Source of the DNA: Limnomonas spitsbergensis | Lineage: Eukaryota; Chlorophyta; Chlorophyceae; Chlamydomonadales | Assembly (NCBI GenBank): GCA_037349105.1 | Contig: JAYJMM010000028.1 | Coordinates: forward strand, 4,216,001 to 4,280,000 | Length of the DNA stretch: 64,000 bases | Direction of reading: 5' to 3' | Part shown: piece after piece, positions 55,091 to 64,000 of the stretch | How the letters are laid out: each line of letters begins with the position of its first letter | How positions within the stretch are numbered: the first letter of the stretch is position 1 | Position numbers and translations under genes: made by a program | Notes under the pieces: model-generated | The model's input: only the letters and a program-made list of their open reading frames with translations | Databases searched by the model: none | Told to the model about the DNA's origin: nothing

Positions 55091-58000
55091 ATGCCTCTCC
55101 GAACGATATGCGAGCCCCTGCGGAGACCCGGTCTGCGCTGCAGAATTTGCGCCGTTCCTTTCGCGGGCATCATGCCGCTGCGCGCCGTAGCCTACCCTGT
55201 TATTAAGCGCGTCGCCCACATTCAGTGTCGGTCCGGAGGTGAGTTGCGAGGTCGCCCATTGAGATCTATAATTGCTGCTTGTGGATGTCCCATGCTCAGA
55301 CAGACCCATCAGACCCATCTTAAGGAAAGGAGGAGTCTAGGAACTGCGAGAGGGGAGAAAATGATTGTGCCCACACAGGCACATCAGGGTTGAGGGAACA
55401 TTGCAATATGGGCGGAGTCTGCGCCGCTACCATCCCACAGACGAGGAGAAAGGATGGCCCTGCAGTTTACCAGTAACTGACCTGTACTACCGGGCTGCAG
55501 AACATCAGCCACTGACCTGTACTGCCATGCAGTATAGTATAGCTAGCTGGCCTGTACTGCCATGCAGCATAGTATCGCTAGCTGGCCTGTACTGCCACGC
55601 AGCATAGTATCGCTAGCTGGCCTGTACTGCCATGCAGCATAGTATCGCTAGCTGGCCTGTACTGCCATGCAGCATAATATTGCTAGCTGGCCTGTACTGC
55701 CATACGCTGCAAAGTGTGAGCTGACATTTATTACCACGCTGCTGCACCTCTTTCGGTGCAGGAACCTCCCAGGTATCTCAGGCCGAGACCGACTGTGATC
55801 CCATCCCATGCACGCTCATGGACGGCGCCCCCGTGGTGCCAGCCGAGGCCTCCCTGCATGGGGCAGCTTCACCAGACCTAGCAGCTCAAAGCCCCCAGGA
55901 CTTATATTTGGTGCCATGCAGCCCTGTGGCCCCGAGCGAGGATGTGCAAGAAGGGCCGGCAAGGGTGGAGCAGCGTCACTGGGTGGCAGAGGCAGCAGTG
56001 GCTGCAACAGTGGGGACAGAGGGGCAGTCTGACAGCATGGACTGCAACGCTGATTTGAATATAGCAGCTGCTTCTGTGAGCTCAGCAAGCCCCAGCGGTC
56101 ACATGGCTGCTGTTTCGTTCATAGCGACACCCCCCAACCTCAACCTGACCAGCCCCAATGTCACACCGAACGGCAACATTTATTACTACCAATGGCCTCG
56201 CACCCGCACTGTCATGCATCGGCCGCCATTCCAAGAGGTGAGAGCAGCGGTGTGTAGCTGCTAGGCTGCATGGTTACATTGCTATATGGTGCATGGCCTG
56301 ATGGCCACATGGCAACTTGGTGCATGGCTGTATGGCTATATAGTGCATGGCTGTATAGCTGTGTAGTGCATGGCTATATGGCTGCACGGCCATATTGAGC
56401 ATGTCCGCTTGTCCATATTGAGCATGTCCGTATAATGCTTCGCTGCATGGCGACTCAATGCATGGCTGCATGGCAACTCAGTGCATGGCCACATAGTGCA
56501 TGGCTGCATGGCCACGGAATGCAAAGCTGCTTGACCACATTGTCCATGGCTGCATGATCACACAGTGCATGGCTGTACAGTGCATGGTAGCATGTTTATA
56601 AAGAACATGGCTGCATGGTCATGTAGTGCATGGTTGCATGATGACATTGTATTAAGCTACATTGTGCATGGCTGCATGGTTGCACAGCACATTGCATGGC
56701 TGCATGGCCACATAATGCAAGACTGACTGGCCAGATTGTGGATGGTAGCATGGCCATATAGTGCATGGCTACATGGCCACCTAGTGGGTGGCGGCATGAC
56801 GACATTGTGTCAAGCTGCATGGCTACATGGCTGCAATACTGCATGGCTACTTAGCGCATGCTTGGCAAGGTAGAGCATGGGTGCCTGGCTGTAAGGTCTA
56901 TGGAGCATGGCTCTTATGTGCATGGCTACATGGCCACATGGCTGGCGTATGGTGCACTAATTGGAAGAAAGTAAGCTCCCCACCCAGTCAAGCAGTCCTT
57001 CTGAAACGTAAGCTATAAATAGTCCTCATCGCCAGTCCTACTGGTAGTCGGATTGCAACGGCCAGCACCCATACCCGCCCGTACTTGCCCCTGGTCTCCC
57101 TGCTGTGGATCTTCACGAGGATTTTCCTTATCCTGGGACAGAGGCCAGAGATTGGCCAGAGACAGCCATGCATGCCTCCCCTTCTCTCTCCACCCTACTA
57201 TGCATTCAGGACTATCCGGTCCCCGAGAACAGTGAGCCCAACATCAACTCCTTCCTCGGGGCCAAGGACACGTACGCGGGCAAGCTCTTTGTGCAAGGGT
57301 AGGGCCATGGGCGAGCAGGAGGGCAGACTAGCTTCAGGAGGACCATACATGTACATATATATGTACGGTATACATATACTGATATACATATACGTATGGT
57401 CCTCCTGATATACCGGTTTAAATACGTATATGTTTCCTATATACAAATGGCAATCCCTGCTAGCTGTGTGTCTGTGCGCGTGTTGAGCTACGGCATCTTG
57501 CATCTTAATCTGTGCACATCCCGTATGCCCCGAGCCCATGTGTAAATGACTACCTCTGTCTACCCCATACCCCTGTTTCGACGTTTATCCACCCTGGTGA
57601 TCTTCCTGCATTGTTGCTCCCTCTAGCACCGGGTTACCTAGTCAGCTGTTTGGGCCCAAATTCTGTACCCTTTACCGCACCGTTTAACAATACCGTACAA
57701 TGTGAAAACACGGTACCGGCCATTTTCTTTACCAATCCGTCCATTGTGTCTGGACCGTACCAGTACCTGTCCTGTAACGTTTGACAGTATCGGTTAACCC
57801 TGCTCAAGCAACCACAAGGTGAGCTGTCCCATCTGATTCACTGCACGCAGGAATCAGTACAGGCAATTCATGCAGGACTACTTGCATGCCTACAAGCAAG
57901 GCTACATGATGTTCCTCTCGGAAAAGTACTATCACGAGCCATTCAGGTGAAGGGGCCATTCAGGTGAAGGGGCCATTCAGGTGAAGGGGTCATTCAGGCG

Positions 58001-61000
58001 AAGGGGCCATTCGTGTGAAGGGACCATTCTTGTGAAGGGGTCATTCAGGTTAAGGGGCCTGTCAGGTGAAGGAGTCGAATCTAGAGCCCCAAACCTCTTC
58101 GCTCAGACGCTCACCCCTGACATCCCAAGTGCTACAGGGGCGGAACCCTGAGGCCAGACTACTGAAAATACTGAACCCTGAGCAAAAATGAACACCGAAT
58201 GGGCTCTTGTGTCAGAAATCATGTGCAATGCTGGATGGGGCATGCCCCTTGATGCCTGGGAGTCTGGGACCTCCTGTCATGACGCCTCCGCTTTGGGTCA
58301 ACCTCTTTGCATTACAGCCTGCCCTCACACACCACCCATACATGACATGATGGTCTTCCTCGGTCACCCTAGCATCATGACAGCCCACCCTCACCTTGCA
58401 TTACAGTTATTCCTCATGATTGACACGGATCTGATGCGATAAGATCGCCTGATCATTCTTTCATGACACTGTATTCTGACCTCAAGTGTTACCCTTTCAT
58501 AGAAGTTCGTCCTCATATGGCACACAAGTATCATTATCTGACATGATAATCTTCCCTGATCACCCCTCAACATGACGTGAAAGCTCACCCTCAGATATTA
58601 TTATACCATGACATCACAGCATGCTATTCTGTTACCCTTTTATAATACGGGAGTTTGTCCTCATATGTCACACTTATATGAGATTATGCACTAATATATC
58701 TCCCCTGCCCATTGACTTCACATTGCGTGATTGCCCTGGTCGGGCATGCACTACCAGCTTATCACAAGCTGGAATGCATTACCATCTACCTGGAAGGAAG
58801 GCATGGATTAGGCTGGCATGGACTAGGCTGGCATGCACTAGGCTGGCATGGACTAGGCTGGCATGCATTAGGCTGGCATGGACTAGGCTGGCATGGACTA
58901 GGCTGGCATGGACTAGGCTGGCATGGACTAGGCTGGCATGCCTTAGGTTAGCATGGACTAGGCCGGCATGGACTAGGCTGGCATGCATAAGGCTGGCATG
59001 GACTAGGCTGGCATGGACTAGGCTGGCATGCATTAGGCTGGCATGGACTAGGCTGGCATACACTAGGCTGGAATTGACTAGGCTGGCATGGATTAGGCTG
59101 GCATGGATTAGGCTGGCATGCACTAGGCTGGCATGGACTAGGCTGGCATGCATTAGGCTGGCATGCACTAGGCTGGCATGGACTAGGCTGGCATGGACTA
59201 GGCTGGCATGCATTAGGCTGGTATGGAATAGGCTGGCATGTTCTAGGCGTTTTCAAAGGGGCCCTGCTGTCTGTGCTAGCATGCAGGGATGCACTGCCTT
59301 TGAAGCATGATCAAGGGTGGGACTGACTTTGCATAGAACCGCTGCATGCAAATCGTGTATAAAAAAACGCACCAACGCGATAATATTCTGCTTCCTCCGC
59401 TAGGTATTTCGCTGAGCTGAATCTTGAATGGACGTGTACAACCTGGAGGCAGTGATGGACTGAAGAAACTCAACACTTGCTTCACTTCCTGCTGCCCCCC
59501 GCCAGGTACTTTGCTGAGCTTGACTTTGAGTGGACGTACGACCTGGATGCAGTGCTGGCCATCACAAACCAGGTCATCAACCTTGTGGCGGAGACGGTGC
59601 GGACCTTCTACAAGTGCAACACCAACCCGGCCTACGTGGTCTCCATGCGCACGCCGTACAAGGTGGGGCGAGAGGGAGGGAGTCATACGTAGACTTTGTG
59701 CGCACGCTCTAGTGCCCCACATAGTTGGTCAAGTGGGTGCAGCATGAGGACGTATGCCCAGCAATGGACTGACCTTCAGGACTTCTCTGTTCAGCGAAGC
59801 TGGGCCATAAGTGTGTGGGGGTTTTAATCGTGTAAGTGTGTGTGAGGGAGGAAGGGGGGGGGGGGGTGAAGTACACGGAACAGCTGGGTATTGTGATTTT
59901 TAGGGTTTGGCTAGGCGTTGCAAGAGGCCGGGCCATATGGATCTCTCTGGATCCAGGTGGTTATCTGTCCGGTACAGGAAGCGGTATCGTCATGCTTACA
60001 GAGGTTGCAGATTCTGGGGCGTGGATGTCATCACTGCTTGTTATGAGAGAGGAGCATGGATGATGATGCAGCTGTTGGGGAAGGGTTGTGCCCTAGTAGC
60101 CAAAGTCAGCTTAATCCACGCCTTGTTGCCCGGACCAGCAACATGCCACTTTGTCTCTGCAATGACCTCCCATCTCTGCATTTACCTCCCCCTTACCTGG
60201 GCGCTGTCTGCCTCCTCCTTCCGCAGTCGCGCACCCCCAGGAAGTATGGTAAGGTGTTGCTGCTAAATTCCAGCTGCAGCACTGCCTACAATTGGGGGGA
60301 CTTGGGGCAGCAAAGCATGCTGCATGGTCCGTTGGCGAAAGGCTTGTCCCTGCTGGCCTTGGGGGGGATCACCCCGATGGGGCCTGCCTATAGTGGTATG
60401 GAACGCACTTGGAAAAAAAATGACCACCATCCCTTGTAAGCCCCCTTTTTCTTCTCCTGGCGCTGCTGCTGCCTCTGCTCACCCCAATATTCCCTCTCTA
60501 GGTGCATCTCAATTTCCCCGCCGTCATTACCACGGAACCCCTGGCGCATATGTGCCGAGATATGATTGTGGGGAGGTGCCGCGCAGAGCTGGACGCCGTC
60601 GTGGCAGTCAAGATGGACTGGGACCGTGTCATCGACTTTCCGCACGGGAGCTTCCGGCTTTTGGGGTCAAAAAAGGTAGGGACACTGTCAGGCACACCAT
60701 GTATTAAAATTGTACAGTGATCAGGCATACCGTGTATTAAATAGGGAGTAACAATTATCATAGACTTCCCGCACAGGAGCTTCAATCTGCTGGGGTCAAG
60801 ACAGGTTGACACAAATAGGAGAATAGGGATCGGCAAGCGGGGATGTAGCAGCAGAGGCATGGCTGGGGTTACTCATAGCCAAGTCATGGTTCTGATTTGA
60901 GCTTACAGCATGCTTGTGTAGCTGGATAGCGCGCTCTCCCTGGCTGGCTGAGGATTTGAGGCACAGTCCCCATGCAGTTTGTTTTTGAAATGCTTGGGGC

Positions 61001-61899
61001 CCTTTGCATGTGGAGAATTGGAGATCATGGCAAAAATTGTAGTTGTGTGGGCAGCTCGGTTGCATGCAAAGTTTTTACAACAAGCCAGTGGGTCTGGACA
61101 TTGGCTCGGAAACAGATATGTCCATGGCCCTCCATAATTTGTGGTTGGGATTTCTGATCGAGGTACCCTGGGACTGAAGATCTTTGAAAGCAAATGCCCG
61201 TCCGGATCTGTGACTTGGGACAAGGCCCTCATCTTCACACCCACATGGAGGTGATGCAGGTGTCACCAGCCCAACATGTGTGTGCATTACTTTGATTCCG
61301 TGCCTGACGTTGTCTGTTAACCCCCCCCTTCCTGCCTGTTCAACAGGCTCGTCACATGGACCACGACCCCCCCTGGGTGAGGGACAAGGCGTACTACCCA
61401 GTGGTTTGGAAAGAAGAGGAGAGCAGATGGGCAGCCACTGGATTTTACCATGCCCTCATGATGCAGGTGAGTGGTTGCATGCATGACATGTGTTGCATGT
61501 GTGTTGGGGGGAGGGGGAGTGTCTGAACGCACTTTCCGTTATTAGCATGCGTGCGCAATGCCACCCAAGAGTGGTTGGTGGTGGAAGATTCGGTGCACCT
61601 CTTGGTGTGCATCGCAGGCTAGCATCTTCCCTGATGTGCAGCAGCTGCACGCCTTTGAGAGCTCGGATCTGTTTCGCGACATGGCATACATGGACGTTGA
61701 GTCCTACCGGGCGAAGCTTGAGGTACGGCGCAAGCGGAGGCAAGAGCAACGGGAGGCGGTAACAGCTGCTGGAGGCCCGGCCATAAAGCTGCGCCTGCGC
61801 GTATTAGACAACGAGACGGTGGCTGTGAGGCTGATGGTTAGAGAGGACAAGACAGAGAAGCCAGGGAAACCTCCTTCTCTCCCTTCAGTGAAAACATAA
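55091..61899 (+). CDS. AEP-superfamily primase-polymerase-like protein (PrimPol/UL52/D5 group)
   Basis: Proposed exons: 55091-55238, 55762-56237, one ending at 57298 (at least 57210-57298, perhaps from 57064), 57851-57946, 59506-59662, 60227-60253 (27 nt), 60502-60675, 61347-61466, 61618-61899; GT-AG and in phase, about 522 residues or more. The first exon is Arg-rich (MPLRTICEPLRRPGL), like an organelle presequence. Catalytic motifs of archaeo-eukaryotic primases appear in order: motif I RYFAELDFEW (Asp codon 59522-59524), motif II KYGKVHLNFPAV (His 60505-60507) and motif III DRVIDFPHGSFRLLGSKK (Asp 60634-60636). Such enzymes start DNA chains and can bypass lesions. No helicase or zinc domain follows, only a charged tail. 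It could be a host PrimPol-like gene or one captured from a large DNA virus; the introns show it is now a nuclear gene. Confidence 0.65.
55515..55705. repeat. Minisatellite, 35-bp unit, about 5 copies
   Basis: Unit: gctagctggcctgtactgcc followed by atgcagcatagtatc. Copies differ by single bases. It lies in the first proposed intron of the primase gene, just before the second exon. Confidence 0.9.
56270..56960. repeat. Degenerate gcatggctgcatggccac array
   Basis: About 690 bp built from variants of gcatggctgcatggccacat and tagtgcatggc with irregular spacing. It fills the intron after the second primase exon. No constant period; short ORFs through it on the minus strand are artefacts. Confidence 0.85.
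57935..58085 (+). repeat. Tandem repeat built on a splice donor, 17-bp unit about 8 copies
   Basis: The primase exon ends cattcag and its donor is gtgaag. The unit cattcaggtgaaggggc is repeated from exactly that boundary into the intron, with growing divergence (aggcgaag, gtgtgaag, aggttaag). Several units retain an intact CAG/GTGAAG donor. Confidence 0.9.
58796..59248. repeat. Minisatellite, 15-bp unit, about 30 copies
   Basis: Unit ggctggcatggacta, with variants at the last six bases (gcatta, gcacta, gattag). It lies in the primase intron 57947-59505. The 15-bp period leaves ORFs open on both strands, which explains the repetitive predicted proteins (ARLAWTRL and HASLVHASLV types). Confidence 0.95.
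59397..59460 (+). repeat. Decayed duplicate of the primase motif I exon start
   Basis: The sequence starting aggtatttcgctgagctgaa parallels the real exon start at 59504 (aggtactttgctgagcttga) for about 55 bp, including the acceptor AG. In frame it reads RYFAELNLEWT, so the motif I Asp is Asn, and it then goes out of frame. Confidence 0.8.
60755..60805 (+). repeat. Decayed duplicate of the primase motif III exon end
   Basis: The sequence gacttcccgcacaggagctt, then caatctgctggggtcaagacag, parallels the end of the exon at 60634-60675, including the donor region (aggtt compared with aggta). The Arg of FRLLGS is replaced by Asn. Confidence 0.8.
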
Positions 61900-62789
61900 T
61901 CTGAGCACAGCAGAGTTGCCAAGTCAATGACGTAACACCTCTGGGCCCTGCTCGAACATACAAACACGCTCGGCCGGGTGGGCGGGCACCCAACAATTGT
62001 GAGCCTCAAATGCTTAGGAATGAGCTTAACACATAGAGGAACACTCCATGCACAAGCATCCATGTTGCCTTCCCGGATAAGACGGCACGGATTCACACCC
62101 CCGTCGAATTTGAAGTTGTAATATTCATGCTAGTCTGGGATTTCCTTCCACACCTGGCTTGCAAACGCATGGTATGACACTTCTGGGATAATTAAGGATC
62201 TTCCACAAATTCCAGTCCTGCCTGATGTTGACTCGAATCTGTCAGGTAAGACAGAACTGCCCATCATGGACATCCAAGACAGACCATTTGAGGTGAACTG
62301 CTTCTGCTGGGATGGGGGTGGGGGCAGTGGTATCACGCTGGTGGCATCCGGACCCAAAGGTTGAGGGATCGAACCCGCCACACGATTTCTCTCACCCCTG
62401 TCTAGATCTCTGGGGTCCATGTTCCTGCCCCCCTTAAAAGGGTGGGATGGCTGAACCATGGTCCTGGCTGTGCATGGTAGATGGTATTGAGCTTAGTCAG
62501 CCCCTACCAGCCCCACGCGGCCAAGAGCCCAGCAGGGCCCAGCGAGTGTGCAGTCCTAAATCTCTGGGACCTGCTCAAGAATGCTCGGCCGCGGGGGCGC
62601 CGAACTGCTCCGATGGGATAAAGAAGAAACTTAGGGGTAAGAGGTGAAGAAAAGGTTAGGCGAACAATTACAACACCTCTAGAGACTAGCCCTCCACAAT
62701 GCCTACAACAACGTCCACAAAAGCGATTGTATCCCACCCTGACCCGGCAGGGTACAACTGGTTAGTGACGTCACACCTCTGGGCCCTGC
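61900..62789. other. Repeat-rich region downstream of the primase gene
   Basis: Contains the dispersed repeat shared with 29990-30075 (at 62459-62560), and two versions of cacctctgggccctgct (61945 and 62774), the second immediately before the LINE end at 62793. On the minus strand at about 62372 the sequence gggttcgatccct matches a tRNA-type box B, but no box A or cloverleaf is apparent. No gene is supported. Confidence 0.5.
62459..62560. repeat. Dispersed repeat shared with 29990-30075
   Basis: Begins gtcctggctgtgcatggtag and contains cccctaccagccccacg; it corresponds closely to the copy in the thioredoxin gene intron. Confidence 0.75.
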
Positions 62790-64000
62790 TTAAATAAAGC
62801 TCGGTCACGTTGGCAAACAATGTCAGGTAGGAAAGTCAAGGAGAAGGCACAAGAGGAGAGAAAGGAAAACTAGTTCCTTCCAAATAAATCAAAAAGGTCA
62901 GACAAACCTTTAACCCTGAGAATACCGGTAGCCTTAAAAAACTTAACTGCAACTTCAACAAAAGCCAGGGCCTCCCACTCCTGCCTACAGGCTACCCTAA
63001 TTCCTGCTCGTATGAGAAAAATGTACTATTGGCAAGAGGAACGACAGAGAGGAGCACAAAGGGCAAAGAAAAACACCCATACAGAAACGGAAAGGCAGCC
63101 CCTGATACAACTGAAGTCCATGGCGCCCTTAGGGGGGCCTGACCAACCAATTGCTCAACCTCTCGCCCTCAGCCTCTCTTTCACGCTAGGTCACTGAAAG
63201 CACACATGCTGCGCATCCTTCACATGTTGGCCTTATCCCTCAGCCCAGCACCATTGGCAGCAGTGTGTGTCACGCTGCTAATCTCTGCACCGTCCTCTTT
63301 TATCAACTGGCCGCTCCGAGTCGTAGTCGCAAATTTGTGCGCACACAAGCAGAATCCCCTGTGCCAGTGCCAGTGCTAGTGCTAGTGCTAGTGCGCACGC
63401 CCGCTTTAGGCTGAAACCAGGCGTGGTAGGTCGCCGCAGACCAGCGCTCGGTGGTAGGATCCCCCCGCCGCTTGCGTCCAGCTGCGACTGCTCGTTGGCT
63501 GCGTCAACGTGTGCCAACACCTCTGTGACGGGTAGACGGTGTAGGTCAGCTGATGCCTTTTGCAATTTGGGTCAGCTGATACCCCCGCTCCAGCTCCTCC
63601 ACTGCACCCAGCAGATCAGAGCACGAAGTGCGTCCTCCATTGCCCTGGCTGACTGCAAGCTTCATATCCGCTGTTATGGCTTCAGCCATCAGAGGGCTGT
63701 CTTGCTCTGCTGCCGGTGCCACCAATGCATTGTAAAAGCGGAGGATATGGGTCCACCAGTCTCACTGTAATGGCTGGATCTGCAGATCTTTCGGGACCCC
63801 CCAGCTGGCGGCTGATGCGGTTAGCCCCGCTGCCTGGTGCAAGTGCTGGAGGCCCCAAAGCCTAAAGGCTGGACTGCTTGTTATGAAGACATTGCCACAG
63901 CCGGAGGTGGCTGTTGGCCAACACCACGTTGCCTTCGTTGGCCACAAGCGCTGCGTAAACAGCTGCCACCTGATGCGTGTTGGTAGAAGGTGTCTTAGGG
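62790..64000 (-). mobile_element. LINE fragment, same family as 53835-54700
   Basis: Starts (plus strand) aataaagctcggtcacgttg, the shared 3' end. On the minus strand the frame 63565-63278 contains ADLHRLPVTEVLAHVDAAN, corresponding to ADLQPLPVTEVQALMDAAY in the fragment at 54378-54677. The zinc-knuckle part is not intact, and frames are broken throughout. It runs to the window edge. A short gctagtgctagtgctagt microsatellite lies at 63373. Confidence 0.6.

Noticed and set aside
13374..59248. CRISPR arrays
   Set aside because: The tandem repeats have no unique spacers of constant length, and the genome is eukaryotic.
58621..59310. ORF of 229 codons and antisense ORFs over the 15-bp array
   Set aside because: The 15-bp period keeps all frames open; the segment lies in an intron of the primase gene.
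62350..62400. tRNA gene or SINE on the minus strand
   Set aside because: Only a box B-like gggttcgatccct is present; no pairing T-arm, anticodon arm or acceptor stem could be built and no box A was found.

Overview
The window reads as nuclear DNA of a eukaryotic green alga. Four host genes can be rebuilt exon by exon with GT-AG introns and matching phases: a MINDY-4-type deubiquitinase (14568-25006, + strand), an ACHT-type atypical thioredoxin (28797-30693, - strand; a green-lineage family), casein kinase II alpha (31264-34174, +) and the mitochondrial succinate dehydrogenase flavoprotein (46152-51738, +). A fifth spliced gene (55091-61899, +) encodes an archaeo-eukaryotic primase (AEP) fold protein related to the PrimPol/UL52/D5 group. 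A possible small two-exon gene lies at 52781-53184 (-). The species cannot be fixed from sequence alone; split-direct-repeat retroelements, ACHT thioredoxin and TTTAGGG-like repeats all suit Chlorophyta.

Layout. 1-11409: two head-to-tail copies of a Ty3/gypsy-class retroelement on the minus strand; the left copy runs off the window. The right copy has an unusual coding order: gag-like ORF, in-frame UGA, reverse transcriptase-RNase H, a C5-cytosine DNA methyltransferase-like domain (broken by stops), integrase with a PHD finger, and a last ORF with an NPP motif resembling N6-adenine methyltransferases. 11410-14567: no supported gene, a fold-back and a G-rich minisatellite. 14568-25006: MINDY-4 gene with a hAT-like MITE, telomere-like repeats and other debris in its introns. 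25007-28796: zinc-finger ORF fragments and a second copy of the MITE. 28797-34174: ACHT and CK2 alpha. 34324-42685: a retroelement with split direct repeats (A1-internal-B1A2B2), the hallmark of PAT/kangaroo-like tyrosine-recombinase retrotransposons, carrying only a 1538-residue Gag-like ORF. 42686-46151: repeats, including an 840-bp element with terminal inverted repeats and a LINE 3' end. 46152-51738: SDH1. 52781-55090: small gene and a LINE fragment. 55091-61899: primase gene, rich in minisatellites. 61900-64000: dispersed repeats and another LINE fragment.

The host genes have no shared pathway (ubiquitin editing, plastid redox, kinase signalling, respiration, DNA priming); they are separate transcription units as usual in a nuclear genome. 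The strongest signals for something new are (1) the gypsy-class element that appears to carry its own DNA-methylation enzyme(s) plus a chromatin-reading PHD finger, (2) the Gag-only split-direct-repeat element with apparently identical repeats, and (3) repeated partial duplications of exons and splice sites beside the real exons of the primase and MINDY-4 genes.
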